Below, piece after piece: positions 1-8,923 of a stretch of DNA of 64,000 nt. Below the pieces are notes generated by a model. The model was not told the DNA's origin. It was given only the letters and a program-made list of their open reading frames with translations, and made no database searches. Every line of letters begins with the position of its first letter. The stretch's first letter is position 1. The stretch spans positions 62,001 to 126,000 of the forward strand of contig NZ_CAKZGO010000003.1 in the NCBI RefSeq assembly GCF_936916975.1. Reading direction: 5' to 3'. Both the position numbers and the translations under genes were made by a program. Origin of the DNA: an uncultured Dongia sp. GTDB lineage: Bacteria > Pseudomonadota > Alphaproteobacteria > Dongiales > Dongiaceae.

Positions 1-1728
1 CTCCGGCCGCCAAGCCACCAGTGCCAAGCGTTTTGCCAATCCGTCGCGCACGCGCGCAACCTGCTTGTTCTCGCTCGCAATGCGATGCTGGAGCAAGGGG
101 TCCTTGGTGCCGGTTGGCTCAAGGCAGTTGTTGATGACCCAGGCGAATGGCTCGATCTCGGCTCGCCGTAGGTCCTCCTGCAGGGCAGCGGCCTCTGAGA
201 CGGGTGTCGTCTCCGGCAATGCTACCAGCAGAATCTTGGTGTAGGCCGGATCCTGCAACCGCATGAGGGGTGTCACCAGGCGCCCACCTCTCTCAGGTTG
301 CAGATAGTCCCGCATCACCTGACGATGATAGGCGCCTGTTGCATCCAGCAACAGAAAGGTATGACCGGTCGGCGCGGTGTCGATGACCACGAACCCGCTG
401 CGCCCTTCATTTACCACGCGTGAAAAGGCATGGAACACAGCGACTTCTTCCGTGCAGGGCGACCGCAGATCCTCTAGAAGCAACGCCTTACCGTCGGTGT
501 CCAGCTCCGCACCACGGGTCGTCATGATCTGGTCGATATATTTCTGCGTCTCGACGGCGGGATCGATGCGATCGACCTTGAGGTTGGGCAGTGTCTCGCT
601 TGCCAACGTCCAGCTGACATGCGCGGCGGGGTCCGTTGTCGTCAGGTGGACTTGATGTCCTCGCGTGGCAAGCTCCACTGCAACGGCGGCGGCAATGGTC
701 GTCTTGCCGACGCCTCCCTTTCCCATGACCATCACCAATCCATGACCTGCGGCTTCAATTTGGTTTATGATGCCACTCAATGTCGGTAGCGAAGCTTGAC
801 TCGTTTGTGGTTGCGTCGGGAATGCGTCCTGCTCCAGCAAGAGGAAGCGACGCAGGGCCGAAAGCCCGACCATGTCATAGGGTCGCATTGGAATTTCGTC
901 GCGTGGCAGCCGAGCGAGCGCTGGCGGCATCTGCGCCAAGGCCTGTTGGCATCGCTTCGCCATCGCTTGTGCAATCGCATCGTCTGGGACTGTGGCCTGA
1001 AACATGGCGTTGACGAGCAGCCTCTGATTGGCAAGGCCAAGCTCATTCAATTCGGCAGCTGACCGCCCTGCTTCCCGCAGGGCCGATACCTCGGGGCGCG
1101 TCACCAGCGCGATGGTGGTGAGTTTGGGGTCGGTGAGCGCCTTCAAGGCACCTTCGAACATCGCCAACTGCATCTGCAGGCCGGAATGCGGACCAAGACA
1201 GGATGCGCCATGTTCGTTGGTCTCCAGGAATGACGACCACGCCTTGGGGAGGCTGAGGAGTCGCAGAGTATGCCCCGTCGGGGCGGTGTCAAAGATGATG
1301 TGGTCGTAGTCATGACTGATGCCACCCTCGTCAGCCAATAATCCGGCGAACTCGTCAAACGCCGCAATTTCAACAGTGCAGGCCCCTGCAAGTTGCTCGC
1401 GGACCTTGGAGATCTCTCCTGCGGCGGCTGGTCCCATAGCCGCAATGACACGTGCCCGATAGGCCTCGGCGGCAGCCTCCGGGTCGATATTGAGGGCCCA
1501 AAGGCGCTCTACCGCGGGCACTGGCTTAGCCAATCGACCGAGTTCAACGCCGAGCATCTCGTCGAGATTCGAGGCCGGGTCGGTACTGAGAAGCAGCACC
1601 TTCTTCCCCATATCAGCCAACGCCAAAGCAACGGCGCAAGATAAGGCGGTCTTGCCGACACCGCCTTTGCCGGTAAAGAAGATGAAGCGCGTGGGCGAGG
1701 CGAGGATCTTTAGAGGAAGGAGGGTCAT
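1..1728 (-). CDS. arsA: Arsenite-transporting ATPase ArsA (3' end cut by window edge)
   Basis: ArsA is the soluble ATPase that energises arsenite/antimonite export through a membrane partner, here most likely the divergent Acr3. The reading frame opens at ATG 1728 and stays open to base 1, giving 576 residues; the last residues resemble the end of the family, so little is missing. It has the duplicated architecture of ArsA. P-loops GKGGVGKT lie near residues 20-27 and 336-343, and two copies of the DTAPTGHT signature are visible, one in each half. The three metalloid-binding cysteines of the family are all present: Cys117 (ACTVEI), Cys177 (GASCLG) and Cys425 (SPCTEE), matching Cys113/172/422 of the E. 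coli plasmid R773 protein. No ArsD chaperone gene is visible. It is the last gene seen of the minus-strand ars operon. Confidence 0.95.
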   Translation of the reverse strand, partial: MTLLPLKILASPTRFIFFTGKGGVGKTALSCAVALALADMGKKVLLLSTDPASNLDEMLGVELGRLAKPVPAVERLWALNIDPEAAAEAYRARVIAAMGPAAAGEISKVREQLAGACTVEIAAFDEFAGLLADEGGISHDYDHIIFDTAPTGHTLRLLSLPKAWSSFLETNEHGASCLGPHSGLQMQLAMFEGALKALTDPKLTTIALVTRPEVSALREAGRSAAELNELGLANQRLLVNAMFQATVPDDAIAQAMAKRCQQALAQMPPALARLPRDEIPMRPYDMVGLSALRRFLLLEQDAFPTQPQTSQASLPTLSGIINQIEAAGHGLVMVMGKGGVGKTTIAAAVAVELATRGHQVHLTTTDPAAHVSWTLASETLPNLKVDRIDPAVETQKYIDQIMTTRGAELDTDGKALLLEDLRSPCTEEVAVFHAFSRVVNEGRSGFVVIDTAPTGHTFLLLDATGAYHRQVMRDYLQPERGGRLVTPLMRLQDPAYTKILLVALPETTPVSEAAALQEDLRRAEIEPFAWVINNCLEPTGTKDPLLQHRIASENKQVARVRDGLAKRLALVAWRPE

Positions 1729-1802
1729 GAAGCGCAAATCCCGCGATGCTGAGTCTAATAGTCTAACGCCCATCGGCCGGAGGCTATTTGATCTGCATCA
1801 AA

Positions 1803-3017
1803 CTAATTCGGGCGAATTGACCGCGTGTAGTGGAACAGCATCAACGCGATCAGCATGTTGATGACAGCCACAGCGACGACCACCCCAAGAGCCGTATCCG
1901 TGCCCCAGATTTCGATCATGATCGCACCGATCGACGGCGCCGCGGCCTGGGCGATCAGGCTGGGGCGGGCCAATTTTCCCATGATCGGGGCATAGTCATC
2001 AGGACGGAAGAGGACGAGAGGCAGCGTGGCGCGCGCAATCGATTCCAACCCGATCCCGGCGCCGTAGAAGATCAGCGTGAGATAGGTGAGGGGCAGATTC
2101 CCCCAGAGCAATCCAAGGCCGAGTGCCACCGATGAGACGGACGCCAGTTTCGTCCAGATCGGGTGATGGTAGCGCCCGATCAACATCTCTATGAAGCGGG
2201 CACCAACCTGGGAGGGGCCGACCAGCGCGCCGAGCGCTACCGCCGCGGCGAGCGGAATGTCGCGCGCCTGCAGGATCGTGAGGAGGTGTACCGAGATGAC
2301 GGTCGAGACCATCGAGCCGATCATGATCGTGACGGCGAGGAGGACGAAGACCGCAGGTGCCGGGTTTACCGTGGCCGTGACGGCATCCGTTCCCGGTACA
2401 ATCTCTTTCTGAAGGCGGCGCGCGGATCCATGCGGCAAAGCAAACGCATAGAGCGGCAGACAAATACAGAGATGAATGATGGCGTAAGCGGCGCAGGCGC
2501 CGCGCCATCCCAGTTCAGAAACCAGAAAGGCGGAGAGCGGCCAGCAGGCGGTGCTCGCAAACCCACCGAAGAGCGTCAGGCTGGTGATATAGGGCCGTGC
2601 GCCGCGCCCATAGATATGGCCTAGGGTCGAGAAGGCCGGGTCATAGAGGCCTGTTCCCATGCCGAGGCCGATTATGATCCAGGCGAGAAGGAAGAGCGGC
2701 AGGCTCGGTGCCAGTGCAAGCCCCAGCAGGCCCGCCGCCAGCAGGGCGGCGCTGGCCACCAGGACCGGACGCCCGCCATGCTGCCGGATCTTGCGGCCGA
2801 TTGACGGTGACGCCAACCCGGCGGTCAGCAGGCCGAGCGACAGGCCGCCCACGACCCAGGACAAGGACCATCCGGTATCGGCGGCGATCGGCTGCGCCAG
2901 GACCGCAGGCAGATAATAGGAGGAACCCCAGGCGAGAATCTGCGTCACACCCAGAACCGGAACGACGAGGCGCGGTGAGGTTTTGACACCCACCGCGCCA
3001 TCGGTGACAGATGTCAC
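1803..3017 (-). CDS. MFS exporter in the ars operon (ArsK-like candidate)
   Basis: A 404-residue integral membrane protein with about 12 hydrophobic segments, the size and pattern of the major facilitator superfamily. An MFS-like basic loop (SIGRKIRQHGGRP, near residues 72-84) follows the second or third helix. The start ATG overlaps the stop of the preceding flavoprotein gene by 4 bp (ATGA), so the two are translationally coupled. Position between the flavoprotein and arsA implies export of an arsenic species. The MFS arsenite/organoarsenical exporter ArsK is the closest functional precedent I know of, but assignment to that family is inference, and a generic MFS drug exporter cannot be excluded. 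ArsJ is less likely because its usual partner, a glyceraldehyde-3-phosphate dehydrogenase, is absent. Confidence 0.8.
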   Translation of the reverse strand: MTSVTDGAVGVKTSPRLVVPVLGVTQILAWGSSYYLPAVLAQPIAADTGWSLSWVVGGLSLGLLTAGLASPSIGRKIRQHGGRPVLVASAALLAAGLLGLALAPSLPLFLLAWIIIGLGMGTGLYDPAFSTLGHIYGRGARPYITSLTLFGGFASTACWPLSAFLVSELGWRGACAAYAIIHLCICLPLYAFALPHGSARRLQKEIVPGTDAVTATVNPAPAVFVLLAVTIMIGSMVSTVISVHLLTILQARDIPLAAAVALGALVGPSQVGARFIEMLIGRYHHPIWTKLASVSSVALGLGLLWGNLPLTYLTLIFYGAGIGLESIARATLPLVLFRPDDYAPIMGKLARPSLIAQAAAPSIGAIMIEIWGTDTALGVVVAVAVINMLIALMLFHYTRSIRPN

Positions 3018-4396
3018 GCAGCGGCACCGCAGCCGCAGCCCGCCTTGCCCGCATCCTTCGCCACGACATCGGCGACACAGCAGGCATTGCTATCGACTGG
3101 CGCCGGACCGCCGCAGCATCCTTCAGCATCCGCGGCACTGTCAGTCGAGCAGATGCCTGTTTCGGGCAGAACGAGATGCACGTTATCGGCCGCTTCCGTG
3201 TCGCCGGCGATGGCTGCAGCGACCGAACGTGCCTGCTCATATCCCGTCAGCAGCAGGAAGGTCGGCGCCCGGCCATAGCTCTTGACACCGATCGTGTAGA
3301 AGCCGGGCTCCGGGTGCGATGTCTCGCGATGGCCATGAGGGGGCACCGAGCCGCAGGAATGCAGATTGGGATCGATAAGCGGTCCCAGCGCCTTGACGCC
3401 TTCCAGCCAGGGGTCGAGTTCCAGCCGCAGTTCCCGCGTCATCGCGAGATCGGGCCGCTGGCCGGTCGCGACGATGATCCGGTCAACCGCCGGCAAGCTC
3501 AGTTCGCCATTGGTCGTCGCTCCGATCAGGTGCAGGCCATCATCCATTTCCTTGATTTCGGTCGTGGAGAATCCGGTGACGAGCTGGATCCGGCCCTGGT
3601 CCACCAGCCGCTTCAGGCTCGTACCCAGCGCGCCGCGCGCTTCCAATTGGTCGGCGGAGCCGCCGCCATAGATGCGGTTCATGTTGGTCCCGCGCACGAC
3701 CCAGATGGCTTTGGTCTGCGGCGCGCCCTGTGCGGCACGGACCAGATCCAGCAGCACGTTGATGGCCGAGTAACCGCCGCCCACCACGGCGATCCGCTGA
3801 TTGGCATAGGCTGCGCATTGCGACCCCAGCACGTCCGGCATGCCATAGGCGATACGACCGACCACACGATCCTCGCCTTGTGCCGGAAGGCCTGCCGCAC
3901 CGATCGGGTTCGGATTCTGCCAGGTACCGGAAGCATCGATCACGGCCCGGGCGTAGGCGATCTGCTGTTGACCGTCCTTGCCGGCGATCCGAATCTCGAA
4001 GGGCTTGGCTGCGCGATCCTTGCTGGTGACCTTGTCGAGACCCATGCGCGAGATGGCGATGACCTTGGCATCCGTCTGAATGCTGTCTTTCAGTTCCGGG
4101 ATCTGCGCCAGCGGTTGCAGGTACTGCCGATAGATTTCATCGCCCGTGGGAAGCTTGTCGGCTTGCGGCAAGGTCCAGCCGTGGCGCTCCAGCAGACGGC
4201 GCGACGCCGTGTCGACGTTCTGATCCCAGGTCGTAAAAACGCGGACATGACCCCAATCGCGGATGTTGGCGCCGACGGTGTCACCTGCCTCAAAGACTTT
4301 CACCTTCACACCGCGCTCGGCCAGATGAGCGGCGGCGGCCAGACCGATCGGCCCGGCACCGATCACGGCAACCGGCAAGTCGTTCAGTGCATCCAT
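3014..4396 (-). CDS. FAD/NAD(P)-dependent flavoprotein monooxygenase-like with Cys-rich C-terminal tail (ArsO-like)
   Basis: 460 residues. An N-terminal FAD-binding Rossmann motif (VIGAGPIGLAAAAHL, near 10-24) and a second nucleotide-binding motif (VVGGGYSAINVLLDL, near 204-218) give the layout of flavin-containing monooxygenase/thioredoxin-reductase-like oxidoreductases. A third conserved segment (IIVATGQRPDL) is typical of the family. The last ~45 residues are unusual for the fold: they carry CC, CC and CGCG clusters, well placed to bind trivalent arsenic. Flavoproteins of this kind (called ArsO in some ars operons) are known neighbours of arsR and exporters, but their substrate is not firmly established. 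The start at ATG 4396 is supported by an AGGAGAG Shine-Dalgarno. A predicted ArsR operator lies directly upstream. Confidence 0.82.
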   Translation of the reverse strand: MDALNDLPVAVIGAGPIGLAAAAHLAERGVKVKVFEAGDTVGANIRDWGHVRVFTTWDQNVDTASRRLLERHGWTLPQADKLPTGDEIYRQYLQPLAQIPELKDSIQTDAKVIAISRMGLDKVTSKDRAAKPFEIRIAGKDGQQQIAYARAVIDASGTWQNPNPIGAAGLPAQGEDRVVGRIAYGMPDVLGSQCAAYANQRIAVVGGGYSAINVLLDLVRAAQGAPQTKAIWVVRGTNMNRIYGGGSADQLEARGALGTSLKRLVDQGRIQLVTGFSTTEIKEMDDGLHLIGATTNGELSLPAVDRIIVATGQRPDLAMTRELRLELDPWLEGVKALGPLIDPNLHSCGSVPPHGHRETSHPEPGFYTIGVKSYGRAPTFLLLTGYEQARSVAAAIAGDTEAADNVHLVLPETGICSTDSAADAEGCCGGPAPVDSNACCVADVVAKDAGKAGCGCGAAA

Positions 4397-4410
4397 CTCG
4401 GCTCTCCTAT

Positions 4411-4430
4411 ATTTCCAACTATGTCGAAAT
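4411..4430. promoter_or_regulatory. Candidate ArsR operator 1 (ATTTC-N10-GAAAT)
   Basis: A 20-bp inverted repeat, ATTTCCAACTATGTCGAAAT, lies between arsR and the flavoprotein gene. The reverse complement starts ATTTCGAC, as do the other two copies at 4758-4777 and 4814-4833. Arm sequence and 10-bp spacing are identical in all three. Placement just before the flavoprotein start suggests an internal ArsR-controlled promoter. Binding by ArsR is inferred. Confidence 0.6.
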
Positions 4431-4453
4431 AGCTAAGCAAAAAGGGGGCAGAC

Positions 4454-4771
4454 TCAGGCCGCGCGGTCCTTGGCGGTCCCACACGCCGCATCCTGGCAGC
4501 ATTCGTCGACCAGGAAACCCACCAGCTTATCCATCGAGGGATAATTGGCGTGGCAGATGAGCGTCGTTCCCTGCCGTTCCTGATAGATCAGGCCCGTCTC
4601 CATCAATTGCTTGATGTGATGTGAGAGGGTCGACGCGGCAATGCCGAGCTTGTCCTGCAGAGTGCCGCAGGGAAGCCCCTCATGCCCCGCCCGTACCAAA
4701 GCCCGGTAGAGCTTGAGCCGGATCGGCTTGCCGAGGGATGCCAGTTGCAGGGCCGCTATTTCGACTTTCAT
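4454..4771 (-). CDS. arsR: ArsR-family arsenite-responsive repressor
   Basis: A 105-residue winged-helix protein. The recognition helix region (AASTLSHHIKQLMETGLI, near 45-62) fits the SmtB/ArsR family. It lacks the ELCVCD cysteine motif of the E. coli type; instead a C-terminal cluster, Cys91-Cys92 and Cys97 (DECCQDAACG), resembles the As(III) site described for the Acidithiobacillus ferrooxidans ArsR. It heads the minus-strand operon flavoprotein-MFS-arsA and faces acr3. No clear Shine-Dalgarno precedes ATG 4771, and one predicted operator overlaps the start codon itself, so the transcript may be leaderless or nearly so. Confidence 0.94.
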   Translation of the reverse strand: MKVEIAALQLASLGKPIRLKLYRALVRAGHEGLPCGTLQDKLGIAASTLSHHIKQLMETGLIYQERQGTTLICHANYPSMDKLVGFLVDECCQDAACGTAKDRAA

Positions 4772-4777
4772 AGAAAT
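4758..4777. promoter_or_regulatory. Candidate ArsR operator 2, overlapping the arsR start codon
   Basis: An inverted repeat, ATTTCGACTTTCATAGAAAT, spans the arsR initiation codon (4769-4771). It differs from copy 3 at only a few central positions. A repressor bound here would block transcription start or early elongation of arsR. Confidence 0.62.
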
Positions 4778-4813
4778 AGAATATGCTCAGATCAAATTCT
4801 TCCGTCAAGGCAT

Positions 4814-4833
4814 ATTTCGACTACTATAGAAAT
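4814..4833. promoter_or_regulatory. Candidate ArsR operator 3 in the arsR-acr3 intergenic region
   Basis: An inverted repeat, ATTTCGACTACTATAGAAAT, lies between the divergent arsR and acr3 genes. Its start is 56 bp from that of copy 2. It is well placed to control acr3 and arsR together. The role is inferred from repetition and position. Confidence 0.62.
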
Positions 4834-4899
4834 AACTGCGGTCCATGATGGCAAGAGACAAGCAGTCTGAAGCGACCACCCTGGCTCGGAGTTTAATAC

Positions 4900-5970
4900 G
4901 TGAACCTGTTCGAACGTTATCTTACCCTCTGGGTCGCCCTCTGCATCGTGGTGGGCATCGCGTTGGGCCATTTCTTCCCGTCAGTCTTCCAGGCGATCGG
5001 CGCCGCAGAAATCGCCAAGGTCAATCTGCCGGTCGCCCTCCTTATCTGGCTGATGATCGTACCCATGTTGATGAAGATCGATTTCGCCGCCCTGGGTCGC
5101 GTGAAGGAACATTGGCGGGGGATCGGCGTCACCCTCTTCATCAACTGGGCGGTGAAGCCCTTCTCGATGGCGGCCCTGGGCTGGCTCTTTATCGGCTGGC
5201 TGTTCCGGTCCTATCTGCCGGAAGCCCAGATCGACAGCTATATCGCCGGCCTCATCCTGCTGGCTGCCGCCCCCTGCACCGCCATGGTGTTCGTCTGGAG
5301 CAATCTGTCGGATGGCGAGCCGCATTTCACGCTGAGCCAGGTGGCGCTCAACGACACCATCATGATTTTCGCCTTTGCGCCGATCGTGGGTCTCCTGCTC
5401 GGCCTGTCGGCCATCACGGTGCCCTGGGACACGCTGCTGCTGTCGGTCGGGCTCTACATCGTCGTTCCGGTCGCCATCGCCCAGATCCTGCGTCGTACTC
5501 TTCTGGCCGGCAGCGGGAACGCAGCTCTCCAGCGTATGCTGGGTCGGCTGCAGCCCTTGTCACTGGTTGCCCTTCTCACCACGTTGATCCTGCTGTTCGG
5601 ATTCCAGGGCGAGCAAATCATTGCTCAGCCGATCATCATCGCGCTGCTTGCGGTGCCGATTCTCATCCAGGTCTATTTCAATTCGGGCCTTGCCTATATC
5701 CTCAACCGCTGGAGTGGTGAGCAGCATTGCGTTGCTGCACCCTCGGCCCTGATTGGTGCCAGCAATTTCTTCGAACTCGCCGTCGCCGCCGCAATCAGCC
5801 TGTTCGGCTTTCATTCGGGTGCCGCACTTGCCACCGTGGTCGGCGTCCTCATCGAGGTGCCGGTCATGCTGTCCGTGGTGAAGATCGTGAATGCCAGCAA
5901 GGGTTGGTACGAAAATGGCGCAGCCGTGCGCCGGAACCGGAATAGGCTGTCACCCACGGTCAAGCGATAG
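4900..5970 (+). CDS. acr3: Acr3-family arsenite efflux permease
   Basis: 356 residues with about ten membrane segments. It is the inner-membrane carrier that exports As(III) with the proton-motive force or, when paired, with ArsA. The essential cysteine of the Acr3 family is visible in LAAAPCTAMVFVWS (Cys126). The conserved acidic residue of the later helix is in NFFELAVAAAISLFG (near 285-300). Length and these motifs separate it from the unrelated 12-helix ArsB family. The start is GTG 4900 with GGAG 8 bases upstream. It is divergent from arsR and shares the operator region with it. Confidence 0.95.
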   Translation: MNLFERYLTLWVALCIVVGIALGHFFPSVFQAIGAAEIAKVNLPVALLIWLMIVPMLMKIDFAALGRVKEHWRGIGVTLFINWAVKPFSMAALGWLFIGWLFRSYLPEAQIDSYIAGLILLAAAPCTAMVFVWSNLSDGEPHFTLSQVALNDTIMIFAFAPIVGLLLGLSAITVPWDTLLLSVGLYIVVPVAIAQILRRTLLAGSGNAALQRMLGRLQPLSLVALLTTLILLFGFQGEQIIAQPIIIALLAVPILIQVYFNSGLAYILNRWSGEQHCVAAPSALIGASNFFELAVAAAISLFGFHSGAALATVVGVLIEVPVMLSVVKIVNASKGWYENGAAVRRNRNRLSPTVKR

Positions 5971-6110
5971 CGTGGCAGGACGCAGACTAAAGTAGTCCGA
6001 CGTGCTGCATGTAGTCCCGTGCTGACGGTCCGCTTGCAATGAAACGGCCAACTGAGAAGCGACACCTTCGCCCCAGTTCTCCTGACGAAGCCACCTCATC
6101 TTCCGCAGCC

Positions 6111-6147
6111 AATCGGCAAGTGAAATAAATTTCACTTGCCGATTTTT
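6111..6147. terminator. Intrinsic terminator, probably for acr3
   Basis: Perfect inverted repeat with 13-bp arms (TCGGCAAGTGAAA, 6113-6125, and its complement 6130-6142) and a TAAA loop. AA precedes it and a TTTTT run follows, extending the stem to 15 bp and giving the form of a rho-independent, possibly bidirectional, terminator. The central TGAAATAAATTTCA could also serve as a regulator site, a less likely reading. Confidence 0.75.
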
Positions 6148-6196
6148 ATGTCATTTTCATTGACAGCTGTTTGCTGCGCCCGTTAGAGCTAGTCCC

Positions 6197-6214
6197 GCGC
6201 AATAAAAATTGCGC
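6197..6214. promoter_or_regulatory. Candidate SorC-type operator upstream of the importer operon
   Basis: A perfect inverted repeat GCGCAAT-AAAA-ATTGCGC lies about 80 bases before the first gene. The SorC-family regulator gene inside the operon (9965-10951) is the natural candidate to bind it. This is inference from symmetry and position. Confidence 0.45.
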
Positions 6215-6295
6215 CATGAAAAATATTGCATCCCCGGGACGGGGTTGAGACACTCGACACCAAAAGCAAACAAAAAGCTTATTCAGGAGGACACC

Positions 6296-7315
6296 ATGAG
6301 ACCGCTACGATTTGCCGGGGTGCTAGCCTCGGTGGTGACGGCTGCGATGCTGGCGACGACAAATGGCGCTGCGGCTGACAGCAAGTTCCAATGCGAACCG
6401 GGCGAAACCTACATCATGAACGTGATGGTTTCTGCGCACCCCTATTGGGTCCCGGTTTACCAGGGCTTCAAGCAGGCGGCCGCAGCCATGGGCTGTAAAA
6501 CCGTTTTCTCGGGCACACCGGATTACGACATCACCAAGCAGATCGCATCCTTTGAGCAGGATCTGGTGAAGCAGCCGGCCGGAATTCTGCTGCATCCGAT
6601 GCAATCGGATCCTTTCATCGACCCCATCAACCGGGCGATCGAGAGCGGCGTCGACGTCGTGACCTTCGCGGCGGATTCGCCGAAATCGAAGCGCACCGCC
6701 TATGTCACCTCCGACAATCTGGCCGAAGCCAAGTTTGCCGCCGAGGAAATTGTGAAGCAGATCGGCGACAGCGCCGAATATGCGGTTCTGGAAAACCCCG
6801 GCCAGAGTAACCACGATTTGCGCGTGACAGCGCTGATTTCCTATATGGAACAGCATTATCCGAACATGAAGCTGGTGGGTCGCCAGGCGACCAACCAGGA
6901 CAGCAATGCCGCGTACCGGGCGACCGCGGCGATCCTGCAGGCCAATCCGAAACTCGGTGCCTTGTGGATTCCCGAGGCTGGGTCGGCCGAAGGTGCGGTC
7001 ACGGCCGTGCTGGAGGCCAAGGCCAAGGTCCTCATCATGCATGCCGATATCACGCCGACGACGCTGGAGCATATCAAGGCCGGCAACATCCACATGGCGC
7101 TGAGCCCCAACCAGGGTATGCAGGGCTTCATGGGTTTCATGGCCACCTTCCTCGCGGCACATCCCGACATGTTCGACCCGTTCAACGACTACAAGGTGTC
7201 GGGTTATAATCCGATGCAGATTCCCTTTATCGACAATGGATTCGCGGTCATCACCAAGGAGAACGCGGATTCGTTTGACCTCAACGCCTACATGAAGGAC
7301 CGGGACCCGAGCTGA
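6296..7315 (+). CDS. ABC sugar/polyol importer, periplasmic substrate-binding protein
   Basis: 339 residues. An N-terminal signal peptide (hydrophobic stretch to about residue 25, ending GAAADSK) precedes a type I periplasmic binding fold of the ribose/xylose-binding group (Peripla_BP_4-like). Start ATG 6296 is chosen because AGGAGG lies 5 bases upstream; an in-frame ATG at 6209 has no such support and would put the signal peptide in the interior. It is followed by the ATPase and permease genes of the same importer. A stable hairpin between it and the ATPase gene suggests higher expression of the binding protein. The ligand is not readable from sequence; the operon suggests a sugar alcohol. 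Confidence 0.92.
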   Translation: MRPLRFAGVLASVVTAAMLATTNGAAADSKFQCEPGETYIMNVMVSAHPYWVPVYQGFKQAAAAMGCKTVFSGTPDYDITKQIASFEQDLVKQPAGILLHPMQSDPFIDPINRAIESGVDVVTFAADSPKSKRTAYVTSDNLAEAKFAAEEIVKQIGDSAEYAVLENPGQSNHDLRVTALISYMEQHYPNMKLVGRQATNQDSNAAYRATAAILQANPKLGALWIPEAGSAEGAVTAVLEAKAKVLIMHADITPTTLEHIKAGNIHMALSPNQGMQGFMGFMATFLAAHPDMFDPFNDYKVSGYNPMQIPFIDNGFAVITKENADSFDLNAYMKDRDPS

Positions 7316-7332
7316 GGTCCCGCCGCAATGAT

Positions 7333-7376
7333 TTCGGTGCCGCCCGGGGTTCCTCTTTCAACCGGGTGGCACCGAA
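7333..7376 (+). terminator. Hairpin after the binding-protein gene (attenuator/mRNA stabiliser)
   Basis: Two 15-base arms (TTCGGTGCCGCCCGG, 7333-7347, and CCGGGTGGCACCGAA, 7362-7376) pair at all positions, one as G-U, around a 14-base loop. No U-run follows. In ABC operons such structures after the binding-protein gene reduce readthrough and protect the upstream mRNA. Confidence 0.65.
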
Positions 7377-7390
7377 GCGGAATCGGATGA

Positions 7391-8923
7391 ATGAGCACCG
7401 CCATGGAAAACGATCTGGTCCTGAAGCTCGCGAAGGTCAGCAAATCCTTCGGGCCGGTCCGCGCCCTGCGCGCGGTCGATTTCGAGCTGCGCAAGGGCGA
7501 GATCCACGCCATCGCAGGCGAGAATGGTGCCGGCAAATCCACCCTCATGAAAATCATCGATGGCATCGTCAGGCCGGATAGCGGCCAGATCTTTTTCCAG
7601 GGCGAACTGGTCGAGATCACCTCGCCGGCCATGGCGCAGCGTTTGGGGATCGGCCTCGTGCATCAGGAAATTGCGCTGTGCCCGGATGTGTCCGTGGCGG
7701 AGAACATCTTCATGGGCAACACCAGCGTCAGCAAAACGGTGTTCATGGATTATAAGGCGATCGAAGCCCGCGCGAAGGTGGCGCTGAGCGCGCTCTGCAA
7801 TGTCTCACCCACCATGCTGGTGCGCGACCTGTCGATCTCGCAGCAGCAGCTGATCGAGATTGCCAAGGCGCTGACCCTGGACTGCCGCGTGCTGATCCTG
7901 GATGAGCCGACCGCCGCCTTGACCGAAAAGGAAGCCCTGATCCTGTTCGGCATCATGCGCAAACTGGCCGACCAGGGGATATCGATCATCTATATCTCGC
8001 ACCGCATGGCGGAGATCTTCGACAATTGCGACCGGGTGACGGTGTTCCGCGACGGGCAGTATGTCATGACGCGGGATATCACGGATATCACCCCATCGGA
8101 TGTCGTCGCTGCCATGGTCGGGCGCGTCATCGAGAATCTGTATCCTGACAAGCAGGCCGATCACGAGCGTTCCGACGAGGTCATTCTGGCCGTCCGGGAT
8201 TTGACCGAAGCCAGCCGCTTTCGCAACGTGACCTTCGAGTTGAAACGCGGCGAGATATTGGGCCTTGCCGGCCTCATCGGCGCCGGGCGCAGCGAGATCG
8301 CCAAGGGTATCTGCCGCCTGGAAGGCCAGGTCAGCGGCGAGGTGCTGCTGTATGGCAAGCCGCTGCGGCTGCGCCACTATCGTGACAGCATCGATCACGG
8401 CATCGTCTATCTGTCGGAAGATCGTAAGGGCGACGGCATCTTCCTGGACATGCCGATTGCCGCCAATATTTCTGCCTTGGCGGTCGAGCAGGTCGCCACG
8501 CGCCTTGGCATTGTCGACGATGCGCGCGAATTAGAGCAGGCGAGACGCCTTGGCCACTCGCTCAACCTAAGATACGACGATATCCGCCAGCCCGCCTCGT
8601 CTCTCTCCGGCGGCAATCAGCAGAAAGTTGCCATCGCCAAGATGCTGTCCGTCCGCCCGAAGGTGATCCTCCTTGACGAGCCCACGCGCGGTGTGGATGT
8701 GGGCGCGAAGGCGGAAATTCACCGCATTCTGCGCGCGCTGTCGCGGGACGGCGTTGGCATCCTAGTCATCTCATCCGAATTGCCGGAACTTATCGGGGTG
8801 TGCGACCGTGTATTGGTGGTGCGGGAAGGTGAAATCACCGGCGAGGTTGCCGGCGACCGGATGACCGAGGAGAACATCATGTATCTCGCCTCCATTGAAC
8901 CGGCGCGGGCAGGAGCGGCATGA
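7391..8923 (+). CDS. ABC sugar importer ATPase, two nucleotide-binding domains (RbsA/MglA type)
   Basis: 510 residues, the usual length for tandem-domain sugar ATPases. Domain 1 has a canonical Walker A (GENGAGKST, near 44-52), signature [15 protein letters not shown] and Walker [11 protein letters not shown]. Domain 2 has the degenerate P-loop typical of this family (GLIGAGRSE) with signature [14 protein letters not shown] and Walker [13 protein letters not shown]. It powers the importer whose binding protein precedes it and whose permease follows with an ATGA overlap. ATG 7391 is used; ATG 7403 is possible. Confidence 0.95.
   Translation: MSTAMENDLVLKLAKVSKSFGPVRALRAVDFELRKGEIHAIAGENGAGKSTLMKIIDGIVRPDSGQIFFQGELVEITSPAMAQRLGIGLVHQEIALCPDVSVAENIFMGNTSVSKTVFMDYKAIEARAKVALSALCNVSPTMLVRDLSISQQQLIEIAKALTLDCRVLILDEPTAALTEKEALILFGIMRKLADQGISIIYISHRMAEIFDNCDRVTVFRDGQYVMTRDITDITPSDVVAAMVGRVIENLYPDKQADHERSDEVILAVRDLTEASRFRNVTFELKRGEILGLAGLIGAGRSEIAKGICRLEGQVSGEVLLYGKPLRLRHYRDSIDHGIVYLSEDRKGDGIFLDMPIAANISALAVEQVATRLGIVDDARELEQARRLGHSLNLRYDDIRQPASSLSGGNQQKVAIAKMLSVRPKVILLDEPTRGVDVGAKAEIHRILRALSRDGVGILVISSELPELIGVCDRVLVVREGEITGEVAGDRMTEENIMYLASIEPARAGAA

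Larger units (their letters stand above)
5971..6295. other. Intergenic region between acr3 and the polyol operon
   Basis: I see no gene in these 325 bases. They hold the terminator-like hairpin at 6111-6147 and a short perfect inverted repeat at 6197-6214, and become AT-rich toward the importer gene. The promoter of the operon that starts at 6296 must be here, but I cannot place its -35/-10 boxes with confidence. Confidence 0.6.

Noticed and set aside
3011-4432. Long plus-strand open frame (473 codons) opposite the ars flavoprotein gene
   Set aside because: It is fully antisense to a gene with clear FAD and NAD motifs; its translation is Arg/His/Gln-rich with no domain, typical of high-GC shadow frames.
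4845-5720. Plus-strand frame of 291 codons overlapping acr3
   Set aside because: It is in another frame of the same strand as acr3; its translation is Arg/His/Pro-rich without membrane segments, while the acr3 frame has family motifs.
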